Origin: an uncultured Spirochaetales bacterium
GTDB lineage: Bacteria > Spirochaetota > Spirochaetia > JAFGXN01
Length of the DNA: 64,000 nucleotides
Direction of reading: 5' to 3'
Assembly: GCA_949289575.1 (NCBI GenBank)
Contig: CASEOG010000005.1
Span: 356,006-420,005, forward strand
Positions 17,953 to 28,187 of the stretch are shown here, piece by piece (within the stretch, counting starts at the first letter, position 1; every line of letters begins with the position of its first letter). The position numbers and the translations under genes were made by a program. The notes under the pieces were generated by a model. That model was not told where the DNA came from, did no database searches, and saw only the letters and a list, made by a program, of their open reading frames with translations.

Positions 17953-20098
17953 CGTCACCGTCCTCGCTTTCGTAATGGAGAAAATCGCACTTGTCGTTGA
18001 TGCAGGCCCGGTAAATTCCGTGTACCTTATCGCTTTTTTCGACCAGAAACTGTCCGCATTTCGGACATTTCTGTTCCGTCGGCTTAAAATAAGAAATAAA
18101 ATCGCACTGCGGATAGTTTGTACATCCGTAAAACTCACGACCGCGGCCGTTTGCTTTTTTCCGGGCAACGATTTTACCGCCGCAGCCTTCGCGGGGACAA
18201 TCGGCCAAAGGAATGCTTTGCGTGTTGCGGCACTCGGGGAATCCCGAACAGGCCAAAAAGAAACCGTATTTTCCCAGTTTTTTCACCATCGGCCGGCCGC
18301 ATTTTTCGCAAATTTGATCGGTCGGTTCCTCCAAAAATCCTTTGACCGATTCCAGTGTCGCCTGAACCTGTCTGACTTTTTCATGAAACGGCTGATAAAA
18401 GTCGCCGATCATCCGATGCCAGTCGAGAGTTCCCTCTTCGACGGCATCCAGCCGGTCTTCCATTTTGGCCGTGAAATCGACATTGATGGTTTCGGGAAAC
18501 TGTTCCGTCAGCAAATCGGAAATGATTTCACCCAAAACAGTCGGCTGCAGCTGTTTATTCTTTCTGACAACATAGTATCGATCCAGAAGAACGGAAATAA
18601 TCGGCGCATAGGTCGAAGGACGCCCGATCCCTTTTTCTTCCAGCATTTTAACAATGGAAGCATCCGTGTAACGGGAAGGGCCCTGCGTAAAATGCTGATC
18701 TTTCTTCCATTCGACAAAAGTCAGCCGTTCTTCCAGTTTTAAATCGGGAATCCGCTGGGCATCGTCATCATCTTTGCTTTTCAGAAGCTTGCAGACAGCC
18801 AGAAAACCCTTTTCGCTGACAGCCGAACTGTGGCAGCGGAATTCCGCTTCTCCGCTTTTGATTGTATAAGAAGTGAGCCGTGTTTCCGAATTACTCATCT
18901 GACAGGAGACAAACCGCTCCCATATCAGGGTGTACAGTTTTAACTGATCCCGATTCAGATATTCTTTCACTTTTTCCGGCTCGTAAGAAACGTAAGTCGG
19001 ACGAATCGCTTCGTGAGCGTCCTGAGCTTTTTGCGAGGCAGCGTATATCCGCGGTTCCGACGGAAGAGCCTTCGGATAATGTTCTTTGATATACTTCCGC
19101 ACATCATCGAGAGCCACATCGGAAATACGTGTCGAGTCCGTTCTCATATACGTTATCAGACCGACACGGCTGCTTCCCATACTGATTCCTTCATACAGCT
19201 GCTGAGCAATCTGCATTGTTTTGCGGGATGTGAATCCGAGGCGGTTGGCGGCTGCCTGCTGTAGTGTCGAGGTGGTAAACGGCGGTTTCGGTTTCTGCTG
19301 CTTCTTGCGAATTTCTTTATCGGTAACAGTCATCGAGCCGGTCGGTATTTGTGAAATCACCGTCTCGACTTCCTTCTTCGATGTCGCTTCGAATTTCCGA
19401 TCCTGCCACTTGACCAGCGAGGCTTTAAACGGCACCTTTCCTTTATTCAGTAAAGCATCCAATGTCCAGTATTCTTCGGGAATGAAATTGACGACCTCCC
19501 GTTCTCTTTCGCAGATCAGACGCAGAGCCACCGACTGAACACGTCCGGCCGAAAGTCCGTTCTTCACTTTTGCCCATAAAATGGGAGAAAGGTTGTATCC
19601 GACCAGCCGGTCGAGAACACGACGGCCTTTTTGAGCACACACTTTATTCTCTTCGACTTCCCGCGGATGCCGCACCGCTTCGCGAATCGCATCGGGCGTG
19701 ATTTCGTTGAAAACAATCCGCTTAATTGTTTTTCCGGGAAGTTTTTTGAGAATCGCATTGCGGATATGAAAAGCGATGGCCTCTCCTTCGCGGTCGTTAT
19801 CGCTGGCCAGCAGCACTTCATCGGCACGGGCCGCTATCGACAGCAACTCCTTCAGTTTCGGTCCTTTTCCCCGAACCGTTATATACTGCGGTTCGAAATC
19901 GTGTTCGATATCGATTGCCAGCCGCGACTTCGGCAAATCAACCAGATGACCCATCGATGCCTCGACTTTGTACCCGCTGCCCAGATATTTTTCAATGGTC
20001 AGCGCCTTGGCGGGAGACTCCACAATAATCAGAGTCATTTTCTTCTTTTCTTTCTCTTTTGCCTTCGTTTTTTCGTTTGTTTCCATAAACTTCTTCAT
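17936..20098 (-). CDS. topA: DNA topoisomerase I TopA
   Basis: Up to 720 residues. The Toprim domain begins at [19 protein letters not shown] with [12 protein letters not shown] downstream. The catalytic Tyr is in LITYMRTDS (about residue 320). Three C-terminal zinc ribbons follow ([15 protein letters not shown] and CPKCGQF, each with a second Cys pair). It relaxes negative supercoils. The start is uncertain: the Lys/Glu-rich first 20 residues overlap dprA, and ATG at 20038 or 20086 may be used instead. Confidence 0.95.
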   Translation of the reverse strand: MKKFMETNEKTKAKEKEKKKMTLIIVESPAKALTIEKYLGSGYKVEASMGHLVDLPKSRLAIDIEHDFEPQYITVRGKGPKLKELLSIAARADEVLLASDNDREGEAIAFHIRNAILKKLPGKTIKRIVFNEITPDAIREAVRHPREVEENKVCAQKGRRVLDRLVGYNLSPILWAKVKNGLSAGRVQSVALRLICEREREVVNFIPEEYWTLDALLNKGKVPFKASLVKWQDRKFEATSKKEVETVISQIPTGSMTVTDKEIRKKQQKPKPPFTTSTLQQAAANRLGFTSRKTMQIAQQLYEGISMGSSRVGLITYMRTDSTRISDVALDDVRKYIKEHYPKALPSEPRIYAASQKAQDAHEAIRPTYVSYEPEKVKEYLNRDQLKLYTLIWERFVSCQMSNSETRLTSYTIKSGEAEFRCHSSAVSEKGFLAVCKLLKSKDDDDAQRIPDLKLEERLTFVEWKKDQHFTQGPSRYTDASIVKMLEEKGIGRPSTYAPIISVLLDRYYVVRKNKQLQPTVLGEIISDLLTEQFPETINVDFTAKMEDRLDAVEEGTLDWHRMIGDFYQPFHEKVRQVQATLESVKGFLEEPTDQICEKCGRPMVKKLGKYGFFLACSGFPECRNTQSIPLADCPREGCGGKIVARKKANGRGREFYGCTNYPQCDFISYFKPTEQKCPKCGQFLVEKSDKVHGIYRACINDKCDFLHYESEDGDGERQH

Positions 20099-20972
20099 AC
20101 CTCTGCAGCCAGCTGTCTATATCCGCAGGCATTTCCCACACGGGAGCTCCCTGATCCGCCAGGCGGATGGTGCCCGATCCGTACACATCTTCCAATCCGG
20201 CAGCAAGAACAACAACATCGCGCCCCTGCTCCAATGCCTGATCGGCCGTTATCAGCGCTCCCGATTTTTCGGGAGCCTGGACTATAATTGTCAGCGGTGC
20301 CAGACCGCTGATGATCCGGTTACGCTGCGGAAAACGGTATCGGCGGATTTCGGTTCCCGGCGGAAACTCCGATAAAATCAGGCCTCCGTTTTCCAATATC
20401 TTCTGCGCCAGGCGGCGGTTTTCGGCCGGATAAACCGAATCGATTCCGTTTCCCAGCACCGCCACCGTTTGGCCGTCTCCCGCAAGGGCGCCGGAATGAG
20501 CCGTTGCGTCAATCCCTTTTGCCAGCCCCGAAATAACACAAAGGCCGAGCCCGGAAAGATAACGGCACAACTCGTAGCAGGCTCTGTGAGCCCTGCCCGT
20601 TGCCAGCCTTGTTCCGACGACGGCAACCGGTATCTGCCGTAAAGACCCCACACCGCGGCCGAACAGCAAAAACGGCGGATCGTAGATTTCGCGCAACAGT
20701 GCCGGATACCGTTCGTCGTCGACAGCCACCGCAAAGCCGTTTAACCCCTCCAGCCACCGCGCATCACCTTCGGCGGCTTTCAACACATCGGCCGCCGCCA
20801 CCGCCTTAACCCGCAGCCGCCTGCCGATTATTTCACCGACATCCGCCGCCGTCAGGCGCGCAAATCCGCTCTCATCCCCTTCGAAAGCGGCCGCCAGCAG
20901 CCGCTTCTCTTTTTCCTTCAAAAACTCCAGCCGGTGAACAGCCAGCCGGATCAGCGAAATCCCGAAATCCAA
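19992..20972 (-). CDS. dprA: DNA processing protein DprA/Smf
   Basis: A 326-residue protein with an N-terminal helical region and the DprA Rossmann fold: VVGTRLAT, GLAKGIDATAHSGAL, VAVLGNGIDSVYPAEN and FPQRNRIISGL. It binds single-stranded DNA and loads RecA in transformation or recombination. The last 15-35 residues are highly charged and overlap the start of topA, so either the tail is dispensable or topA starts later. dprA next to topA is a common pairing. Confidence 0.93.
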   Translation of the reverse strand: MDFGISLIRLAVHRLEFLKEKEKRLLAAAFEGDESGFARLTAADVGEIIGRRLRVKAVAAADVLKAAEGDARWLEGLNGFAVAVDDERYPALLREIYDPPFLLFGRGVGSLRQIPVAVVGTRLATGRAHRACYELCRYLSGLGLCVISGLAKGIDATAHSGALAGDGQTVAVLGNGIDSVYPAENRRLAQKILENGGLILSEFPPGTEIRRYRFPQRNRIISGLAPLTIIVQAPEKSGALITADQALEQGRDVVVLAAGLEDVYGSGTIRLADQGAPVWEMPADIDSWLQRYEEVYGNKRKNEGKRERKEENDSDYCGVSRQGADH

Positions 20973-20980
20973 ACGACCTC

Positions 20981-21700
20981 CTAGCCGTCTGCTTCGAGAA
21001 TCTCCTTATTGCGGACGGCGCTCGCCGCGGTTTGTTTATCCGCATGCTTTATAATATAGTTATATTGCTCCAATGCCTTCGCGTGATCACCCTTTTCGAT
21101 ATAAATTCGGGCCGCCATATAACGGGCTCCGAAATGGTTTTTATCGGATGCGACAGCCTGCAACGCATACCGCAGCCCCTCATCGAGATCTCCCAATTCG
21201 AAATAATAAATCACACCCAACCCGTAGGAGGCGTTGGAATATGTGGAACTCAATTCCAGGGCACGGTTGTAATAATAAATTGCCTTTTCGAAAAGCAGTG
21301 CTTTCCGGCTTTCGACGGCAGCCTGCTTGGCTTCTCCCGCTGCGGCGACGCCCGCATAGTAGTAAAACTGCGGATAAGCCGTTAATCCCTGCATGGCGGG
21401 AAAAGCTGCCTCGAAATAATTCAAAGCCTTTTCATATTCTCCCGCACCGACGCATGCATAACCGGCAGCGATGCGATAAAAAGCCAATGTATTGTTCTTT
21501 TCACCGCTGTCCGTTTCCGATGTTTTCTGCAGAATTTTTGCTTCCGTTTCGGCAAGAAACTCCTTCTTGCCGTCCTCCGACAGGGAAATGATTTCGTAAG
21601 GATTCAAAGCTGTGCGAAGCGCTTTTTCTTCTTCGCTTCGACAAGCCCATAACCCCGACGCTGCTATAACAATAATGGTAAAATAAATTATTTTTTTCAT
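20981..21700 (-). CDS. TPR-repeat lipoprotein
   Basis: A 239-residue protein with a lipoprotein signal peptide ending in the lipobox SGLWAC (Cys20), followed by tetratricopeptide-like helices: AGYACVGAGEYEKALNYFEA, FEKAIYYYNRALELSSTYSN and RIYIEKGDHAKALEQYNYI (partly quoted). It is probably anchored in a membrane facing the periplasm, where TPRs would mediate protein contacts. It sits between xerD and dprA. The specific function is unknown; conserved TPR lipoproteins in this position occur in treponemes as far as I recall. Confidence 0.75.
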   Translation of the reverse strand: MKKIIYFTIIVIAASGLWACRSEEEKALRTALNPYEIISLSEDGKKEFLAETEAKILQKTSETDSGEKNNTLAFYRIAAGYACVGAGEYEKALNYFEAAFPAMQGLTAYPQFYYYAGVAAAGEAKQAAVESRKALLFEKAIYYYNRALELSSTYSNASYGLGVIYYFELGDLDEGLRYALQAVASDKNHFGARYMAARIYIEKGDHAKALEQYNYIIKHADKQTAASAVRNKEILEADG

Positions 21701-21703
21701 TTT

Positions 21704-22591
21704 TTACCCCCTCGGATGAAATTTTTTATGCTGTTCTACCAAATCCCGACCCGCAACATGTGTATAAATTTGAGTTGTCATGATATCGGCATGCCCCAGC
21801 AACTCCTGTACACTTCGCAAATCGGCTCCGTTTTTCAGCAAATGCGTTGCGAACGAATGGCGGAATGTGTGGATTTTTGTTTCCAAACCGCTCTCGACCG
21901 CATATTTCTTCACCGCTTCCCACGCCTGATGGCGGGTCATCGGTGTTCCTTTATTATTCAGAAAGAAAAATCCCGGATCGGAACGGTTGCCTAAAATCCG
22001 TCTCCGGGCCTCCGTCATATAATCGGACGCCGCCCGCAGCGCCCGCTCTCCGACCGGTATCCACCGTCTGCGGTTACCTTTCCCCGTAACCTGCACGACT
22101 GCCTCCCGAAAACGAAAGCTTTCCGCCGTCAGGCCGACCGCCTCCGAAACCCGCAGTCCGCACGAATAAATCAGCTCGAAAAGCGCAAAATCGCGTTTAC
22201 CGGCATCGGTGTCGGTCGGAATCACCGACAAAAACCGATCGACTTCCGCCTCCGTCAATACGGCAGGCAACTCCCGGCTTCGTCCGCCGACTTTTACCGA
22301 ATCCGCCGGATTATCACGCCGCAATCCTTCACCGACCAGATAAGCCATATAAACCCGCAATACGGTCAGAGCTTTTTCGGCACTGCGCAGACCGATTCCT
22401 CCTCCTTCTTTCTGCCTTCTGTAAATCAGATAAGCCTCGAGTCCGTTTCTGTCAACCGTCAGCGGATCTTCGTTTTGCAGGCGGCAATACCGGTCGAAAC
22501 AGTTCCATTCCGACAGATAGGTTGCGATGCTGGCTGCCGACAGACGTTTTTCGAATTGCAGATAGGCTTCGAAGGCCGATGGAGACATCAA
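21704..22591 (-). CDS. xerD: Tyrosine recombinase XerD type
   Basis: A 295-residue tyrosine recombinase with complete active site: Arg in YSCGLRVSEAVGL, Lys in VTGKGNRRRW, His/Arg in [12 protein letters not shown], His in LGHADIMTT and Tyr in TQIYTHV. The N-terminal core-binding domain starts FEAYLQFEKRLSAASIATYL. It is the partner for the XerC-type enzyme 4 kb away, and both lie among core genes, which argues for dif-site resolution rather than a phage integrase. Which of the two is XerC or XerD is inferred from similarity patterns only. Confidence 0.87.
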   Translation of the reverse strand: MMSPSAFEAYLQFEKRLSAASIATYLSEWNCFDRYCRLQNEDPLTVDRNGLEAYLIYRRQKEGGGIGLRSAEKALTVLRVYMAYLVGEGLRRDNPADSVKVGGRSRELPAVLTEAEVDRFLSVIPTDTDAGKRDFALFELIYSCGLRVSEAVGLTAESFRFREAVVQVTGKGNRRRWIPVGERALRAASDYMTEARRRILGNRSDPGFFFLNNKGTPMTRHQAWEAVKKYAVESGLETKIHTFRHSFATHLLKNGADLRSVQELLGHADIMTTQIYTHVAGRDLVEQHKKFHPRG

Positions 22592-22595
22592 CGGT

Positions 22596-23807
22596 TTACC
22601 GATGCTTCAAAACGGGAGGAAAATCGATATCCGAATCAAAGGAACCGTATTCCCTCAAATCGGGCTTGGACACCGTTCCGCCCAAAAAAGAGCGGTCCAT
22701 TTGAGCCCATTCTTTGGCCGAAAAAGTTCCCCCGTCGCTTTTCCCGGACGAAAAAACACCGGCAAAATCATCCTGCGCCTTCTCATCCGTACCCGATTCG
22801 ACCGAATCCGGCTGATTAAAACCGGCAGCCAGCAAAGTAATTTTAACCGTATCTGTTTTTTCTTTGTTGTATATCAGTCCGTGTTTGACAATGGCCTTCG
22901 GATCGACACTTCTGGAAATTTCATCGCAAATTTCCTGAAAGTCTTTCATCGGGAAGTCCTCGTCGGCCTCGACATTGATAATAACACCGCGGGCTCCGGT
23001 AATATCTCCGTTGTCCAGAATCTGATTATTGACAGCTTTGTTGATAGCATCGACCACACGGGTTTCTCCCGTTCCTTCTCCGAGCCCGATATAGGCCTGT
23101 CCGCTGTTTTTCAGCATGGCCCTGACATCGGCAAAATCGATATTGATATCTCCCGGTACCGAGATAATTTTCGACATCCCCAGAATACCGTCTCTCAAAA
23201 TCGAATCGGCTGCCAGAAAGGCCTCTTTCATGGAGATGTCGGGAGGAAGAACTTTTGTCAGATTCCGGTTGGGAATGACAATAATAGAATCGACTTCCTG
23301 TTTTAATTTTTCGATTCCTTCCCGGGCGTATCCTTCTTTGACCGCTCCCTCATGCTCGAACGGCGTCGTCACGATAGCTACCGTCAGAATTTGCAGTTCT
23401 TTGGCAATCGCCGCAACCACGGGCGCGGCTCCCGTTCCGGTTCCTCCGCCCATTCCGGCCGTAATAAAAACCATGTTGGCGCCGGAAAGTTCTTTTTTGA
23501 TTTCTTCGCGACTCTCTTCGGCTGCCGCCGCTCCTTTTTTGGGATCTCCGCCGGCACCGAGTCCGCGTGTTGCCGATTTACCGATGGCAAGACGGTTCGG
23601 AGCACGCGATGTCTGCAAATCCTGCACATCCGTGTTGATGGTCATGAATTCGACACCGTTCAGCCGCTGCTCGACCATCCGGTTGACAGCTTTACAGCCG
23701 GCCCCGCCGATTCCGATAACCTTAATAATTGTCGGAGAAATCATCGCCGAAAACTCGTCATTATAGCTTTCGTTATCAATCAACTCCGCATCATCCAGTA
23801 AGCCCAT
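22596..23807 (-). CDS. ftsZ: Cell division protein FtsZ
   Basis: A 403-residue tubulin-like GTPase. The signature GMGGGTGTGAAPVVA (about 118-132) is intact, with GIGGAGCKAVNRMVE near the N-terminus and the T7-loop segment ISVPGDINIDFADVR. The C-terminal conserved peptide, where FtsA binds, appears as DIDFPPVLKHR at the extreme end. It forms the division ring. GGGAGG precedes the ATG, 34 bases after ftsA. Confidence 0.97.
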   Translation of the reverse strand: MGLLDDAELIDNESYNDEFSAMISPTIIKVIGIGGAGCKAVNRMVEQRLNGVEFMTINTDVQDLQTSRAPNRLAIGKSATRGLGAGGDPKKGAAAAEESREEIKKELSGANMVFITAGMGGGTGTGAAPVVAAIAKELQILTVAIVTTPFEHEGAVKEGYAREGIEKLKQEVDSIIVIPNRNLTKVLPPDISMKEAFLAADSILRDGILGMSKIISVPGDINIDFADVRAMLKNSGQAYIGLGEGTGETRVVDAINKAVNNQILDNGDITGARGVIINVEADEDFPMKDFQEICDEISRSVDPKAIVKHGLIYNKEKTDTVKITLLAAGFNQPDSVESGTDEKAQDDFAGVFSSGKSDGGTFSAKEWAQMDRSFLGGTVSKPDLREYGSFDSDIDFPPVLKHR

Positions 23808-23841
23808 AAAATCCCTCCCAAGACTTTTCTGTTACACTGAT

Positions 23842-25104
23842 TTATAAAAACGAACGGAAAAATTCGGCTATGCCGGAAAACAGGGCACGGCCGCGAATCC
23901 GCCGGTAACTGTTTTCTTTTCGGACTGTCCGAATCTCTCCTTCGCCGACAATCGTATGGCCCGCACTCCTGTTGGCGCATATCAGTCCGAATACGGATGT
24001 ATAACGCGGTGTACAAAACTGCGCTTTCAGTCCGTTTATTTTTTCGGGTACGGCAATTCTTACGGAAGTTCCGAAAATTCTTTTGGCGCACTGTTCGATT
24101 CCCAGCTGCTGCGCACCGCCCCCCGTCAGAACAATACCGAATTTCAGTTCCTTGTAAAAATTCGATTTGTGAAAATCGGCAGCAACGGTTTCAAGCAGAG
24201 CATTGACGCGTGCTTCTATGACCTGATTGATGTCGCTTTGACGGCATATTTTCGGTTCGGCTCCGTTTAAACCCCGAATATATATCTCGGTATCACCGCT
24301 GTCGGTCAGCGGATACGCCGTTCCCTCTCTTTTCAGATTTTCCGCATCGTCATACGAGATATGATAAATGTAACACAGGTCATTGGTAATCAGATTGCAT
24401 CCGTATGAATAGACTTTGCTGTAATGCAGGCTTCTGTTTTTATAAAAAAGTACATCGATCGTGTCTTTACCGATGTCGATATACAGGGTGCCCAAATCTT
24501 TTTCCTGATCGGTCAGAACCGCTTCCGATCCCGCCACACCGCTGTAATAAATTCGGGACCGTTCGATTCCCGCATCAATCAGACAACGTTCGAAGTTCTC
24601 TCTTATATTTTCCAGACAGGTGAGAAGATGGACCTGCGCTTCCAGCTTGTTGTTCCCGGCCATTTTGACGGGATTGGATGATACAATTTTGTCGTCGATT
24701 ATAAACTGCTGCTGTCCGACCAGAAAAATCTGCCGGTCCGTAGGAAGAGAGACAGCTTTGGCATTATTCACGGCAATCTCGATATCGCGTTCCGTAATTG
24801 TTTTGTTAGGCGACTGGATCGGAACAACTCCGCTGCTGTTCAGACCTTCGATATCCATACCGGTGATGCCGACAAGCACCCGATCGACTTTTGCCGAATC
24901 AAGAGGCTCGAAAACTTTTGTTACGGCTTTCCGAATCGAATCGGATACGGCCTCGACCTCTTTTACGGTGCCGCGGTACAATCCGCCTGCAGGCACTTCC
25001 GCTATTGCGAGGACTTCCGACTGATTATTAATATCGGAATCGACTACCGCAGCCGTAATCTTCGAATACCCGATATCAATACATATAATTCTGTCATCCG
25101 ACAA
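23842..25104 (-). CDS. ftsA: Cell division protein FtsA
   Basis: About 420 residues, actin-like ATPase that tethers FtsZ to the membrane. Visible motifs are IICIDIGYSKITAAVVD (phosphate 1), TLYIDIGKDTIDVLFY (phosphate 2) and IVLTGGGAQQLG. The TTG at 25104 is preferred because GGGAGGGGGG lies just upstream; a GTG at 25134 in the same frame would place that site inside the gene. The C-terminal amphipathic helix is ALFSGIAEFFRSFL. Confidence 0.94.
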   Translation of the reverse strand: MSDDRIICIDIGYSKITAAVVDSDINNQSEVLAIAEVPAGGLYRGTVKEVEAVSDSIRKAVTKVFEPLDSAKVDRVLVGITGMDIEGLNSSGVVPIQSPNKTITERDIEIAVNNAKAVSLPTDRQIFLVGQQQFIIDDKIVSSNPVKMAGNNKLEAQVHLLTCLENIRENFERCLIDAGIERSRIYYSGVAGSEAVLTDQEKDLGTLYIDIGKDTIDVLFYKNRSLHYSKVYSYGCNLITNDLCYIYHISYDDAENLKREGTAYPLTDSGDTEIYIRGLNGAEPKICRQSDINQVIEARVNALLETVAADFHKSNFYKELKFGIVLTGGGAQQLGIEQCAKRIFGTSVRIAVPEKINGLKAQFCTPRYTSVFGLICANRSAGHTIVGEGEIRTVRKENSYRRIRGRALFSGIAEFFRSFL

Positions 25105-25130
25105 GTTACCCCCCTCCCGATTGTCACTTA

Positions 25131-25994
25131 TCACTGTTTTTTTAAAATCGGTTTACCCGATCGGAAATCCAACAGACGGTAAGCATCTGTCAGTCCCGAA
25201 GACTGAAGCAGATCCAATACCTGCACGGCCGCCTCTATTTCCGTTGCATCCAGACGGCTTCCCATTCGGATCGGAAGATCGTACATCCGGAAATAAACAT
25301 ATAAATCATACCCGTTTCCGTTCTTTTCGTCCACTGCTATTTCGGAGATTCTTCCGTAGATTGACGGTTGATGTTCCTGCAGATACTCCAGATCTTCCAA
25401 TACCGGCACATAAGAAACGGGAATTGCCGCATTCAGTTCGAGGGTCGGAATCTCGAATCCGGAAATAACCGGTAAATCGAATTCCTTCACTGCCGTTCCC
25501 AATTCGAAAATACGGCCTTCCGTGTCGACTGCGAACGGAACCGAAACCGTCTTTGTATTATACAAAGAAACACAAACCGGTTTTCTTCCGTATATTTTTA
25601 TGGAAACCGTTGTCGGCAGAATTTTTCTGACCGAAACATCTTTTACGTAAGGAAAGGACTTTAAGACAGCCTCTTCGATCCGGCTTTCCTCCACATCCAA
25701 AAACCGAACCGGCCGGTCGAGCCCGGTAACGGCCATAATATCTTTCTGATCGATATCCAGTTTTTCCTGGAACCGAATTTCGACATTATCGACAATCAGG
25801 GACGGTTTTATCGCCAGATGAAAAACAAAGAAGAAAAAGAGATAGACCGCCATAAGAATGATTCCGCCCGTCAGAATCGTATTCAGAATTTTTCTTCTTC
25901 CGTCGACATCCAAAACCGTAATTTGTTTTCTGCGAAGGTTTCCCGCTCCGGCTTTCTGCCTGTAACGGTGATTCGGGTAAATAATATTATCCAT
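25131..25994 (-). CDS. ftsQ: Cell division protein FtsQ/DivIB
   Basis: A 287-residue bitopic protein: basic N-terminus, one membrane helix (about 38-62, GGIILMAVYLFFFFVFH), then a POTRA domain (IRFQEKLDIDQKDIMAVTGL; SFPYVKDVSVRKILPTTVSI, both in part) and a FtsQ-type C-terminal domain. It links early and late division proteins. The start overlaps ftsW by eight bases. Identification rests on architecture and neighbours because the family diverges quickly. Confidence 0.85.
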   Translation of the reverse strand: MDNIIYPNHRYRQKAGAGNLRRKQITVLDVDGRRKILNTILTGGIILMAVYLFFFFVFHLAIKPSLIVDNVEIRFQEKLDIDQKDIMAVTGLDRPVRFLDVEESRIEEAVLKSFPYVKDVSVRKILPTTVSIKIYGRKPVCVSLYNTKTVSVPFAVDTEGRIFELGTAVKEFDLPVISGFEIPTLELNAAIPVSYVPVLEDLEYLQEHQPSIYGRISEIAVDEKNGNGYDLYVYFRMYDLPIRMGSRLDATEIEAAVQVLDLLQSSGLTDAYRLLDFRSGKPILKKQ

Positions 25995-27096
25995 TACTTT
26001 CCTCCGCCGCTGCGGCTATATGAACAAGAAGCCCCATCATAAACATTGTACACACCAGAGATGAACCGCCCTGAGAAAACATCGGAAGAGGAATTCCCGT
26101 AGTCGGCAAAAGACCGACGACAACGGCCAGATTCACCAGTGTCTGACTCAAAAACGAGAAAATAATTCCCAGCACCAGAAAAAACCGGGCCGGGCAATGC
26201 TTGACCCGATCTGCCAGGAAGAGCCCCTTCCCGCAGATGACCATAATCAGAAAAAAGAGAAAGAGAACACCCAAAAAACCGAACTCTTCGGCCAATACGG
26301 CAAAAATAAAATCACTTTCCGCTTCCGGCAAAATACCGCGCGCTTTTATGCTGCCGGCTCCCCACCCGCACCCGAGCCAGCCGCCGTTACTGATTGCACG
26401 AATTGCCCAGGTCGACTGAAAATTTCCTTCTCCGGAAATGTAATTCATGAAACGATCTTTCCGGTAATCCTCCAAAAAGACGGCGCCCGCCGATAGAGTG
26501 ATGCCGCAAAAAACAATCAAAAGAATCTGCCACAGATCAAAACGGGCAAAGAGCATCATAAATAAAATCAGAACACAAATCATAACAGCTGTCGAAAAAT
26601 CGTGCTGGAGCAGCACGACCCCGAAACAGCCGCAAACCAGAATCGATGCAATAATGAAACGGCTCCTTCGGTTCTGATTATACTGCGAATGGGCAAAAAA
26701 GGAAGAAAGATACAGGATAACCGCAACTTTCAGAAGTTCGGACGACTGCACGGAGACACCGCCGATAATCAGCCAGCGCCTTGCTCCGTTCAGCTCCTCC
26801 CCGAAAAAAGCGGTAAACAGGGCCAGCAGAAGTGCTCCGATCAGCAAAATAAGCGGAAACCGTGAATTTAAGATTCTGTCAACCGTCGATGCTTTCACGA
26901 AACCGGAAGACATGAAGAGAAAAATCAGCAGGGAAATACCGGAGAGAATAATCTGTTTGCCTATGCTCGCACCGGGAGCCGCGGAAAGGACACTCATCAG
27001 CGTCACAAAACCGATTGAGAAAAGCAGTAAAATAAGCATCATCAGAGTAAACCCGGACGAGTTCTTTCTGACCCCTTCGATTCGTATATCTGCCAT
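25987..27096 (-). CDS. ftsW: Peptidoglycan glycosyltransferase FtsW
   Basis: A 369-residue SEDS-family polytopic protein with about ten membrane helices. Family motifs include LNGARRWLIIGG, SGEGNFQSTWAIRAISNGGW, the catalytic-region ESDFIFAVLAEEFG and LPTTGIPLPMFSQGGSS. It polymerises lipid II at the septum. The ATG at 27096 shares its A with the mraY stop (TAATG), with GAAGG eight bases upstream. The partner transpeptidase FtsI is not in this cluster. Confidence 0.94.
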   Translation of the reverse strand: MADIRIEGVRKNSSGFTLMMLILLLFSIGFVTLMSVLSAAPGASIGKQIILSGISLLIFLFMSSGFVKASTVDRILNSRFPLILLIGALLLALFTAFFGEELNGARRWLIIGGVSVQSSELLKVAVILYLSSFFAHSQYNQNRRSRFIIASILVCGCFGVVLLQHDFSTAVMICVLILFMMLFARFDLWQILLIVFCGITLSAGAVFLEDYRKDRFMNYISGEGNFQSTWAIRAISNGGWLGCGWGAGSIKARGILPEAESDFIFAVLAEEFGFLGVLFLFFLIMVICGKGLFLADRVKHCPARFFLVLGIIFSFLSQTLVNLAVVVGLLPTTGIPLPMFSQGGSSLVCTMFMMGLLVHIAAAAEESNG

Positions 27097-28169
27097 TACT
27101 GTACCTTCAATGTAATCAGTCCGATTAAAGAGAAGAGACCGCCCAAAATCCAAAAACGGACAACCACCTGTGTTTCCGTCCAGCCTTTCAGTTCAAAATG
27201 ATGATGGAGCGGCGCCATCCGGAAAATCCGCTTTTTAAACAGTTTAAAAGACAGGACCTGAAGCATGACGCTGGCCGCTTCCATAACAAAAACACCGCCG
27301 ACAATAAAAAGAAGCAACTCTTTTTTGATGAGCAGGCTTAAGACTCCGATTAATCCGCCCAACGCGAGGCTTCCCGTATCTCCCATAAAAATATGGGCCG
27401 GATGAGCATTGTACCACAAAAAACCGAGGCAGGCTCCGGCCAGAGCCATACAGGTTACCGTCAACTCTCCCGACATCGGTATAAACGGAAACTGAAGATA
27501 TCGGGCAAAAGCGGCATGACCGACCACATATGTCAACAATCCGAACGTCAATCCGACAAAGGTGACAAGACCGGAAGCCAATCCGTCCAGTCCGTCCGCC
27601 AGATTGACCGCATTGGAGAATCCCGTCAGCAACAGGATTGCAAACGGAACATAAAACCAGCCCATATCGGCTACCGGATTTTTCACAAAAGGTATGTAAA
27701 GCAAAGTGATATCTTTGACCGTAAAATAGAGATAAAGCACAACGGCTGTCGAAACAAAAAACTGCCCGATCAGTTTGAGTTTTGCATTCAGTCCTTTCGA
27801 ATTATGGCGGAAAATTTTCAGATAGTCATCGAGAAACCCGATCAACGCATAACCCCAAAACGAAATCAGCAGAACCCACGTATACGGATTTCTCAAATCC
27901 TGCCAAAACAAAACCGCCGCCGTAATACTCAAAACAATCAGCAGCCCGCCCATTGTCGGTGTACCGGCTTTGGCCAGATGCGACCGGGGACCGTCGTCGC
28001 GAATCGACTGTTCCGCTTTTTTGGCGCGAAGCCAGCGAATCAGTTTGGGAGCCGCCAGAAACGTAATCAGTACGGCTGTCACCGCGGCAAACCCGGATCG
28101 GAACGTTATATATTGAAAGAGATTAAAAATCGGAATCCGATCGACCAGATTGAATATTTCTTTAAACAC
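27096..28169 (-). CDS. mraY: Phospho-N-acetylmuramoyl-pentapeptide transferase MraY
   Basis: A 357-residue membrane enzyme making lipid I from UDP-MurNAc-pentapeptide and undecaprenyl phosphate. The catalytic aspartate motifs are GFLDDYLKI and NAVNLADGLDGLASG, with GDTGSLALGG and the histidine-rich APLHHHFELKG near the C-terminus. About ten membrane helices are visible. It lies between murF and ftsW. Confidence 0.96.
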   Translation of the reverse strand: MFKEIFNLVDRIPIFNLFQYITFRSGFAAVTAVLITFLAAPKLIRWLRAKKAEQSIRDDGPRSHLAKAGTPTMGGLLIVLSITAAVLFWQDLRNPYTWVLLISFWGYALIGFLDDYLKIFRHNSKGLNAKLKLIGQFFVSTAVVLYLYFTVKDITLLYIPFVKNPVADMGWFYVPFAILLLTGFSNAVNLADGLDGLASGLVTFVGLTFGLLTYVVGHAAFARYLQFPFIPMSGELTVTCMALAGACLGFLWYNAHPAHIFMGDTGSLALGGLIGVLSLLIKKELLLFIVGGVFVMEAASVMLQVLSFKLFKKRIFRMAPLHHHFELKGWTETQVVVRFWILGGLFSLIGLITLKVQ

Positions 28170-28187
28170 AACCCCTCCCCCGCAAGT

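Noticed and set aside
17035..22591. Prophage or integron from two tyrosine recombinases
   Set aside because: Both lie among conserved core genes in normal operon contexts, with no phage genes, att repeats or cassettes. XerC/XerD explains them.
23842..25134. GTG start for ftsA at 25134
   Set aside because: It would place the strong GGGAGG site inside the gene; TTG 25104 has that site at correct distance.
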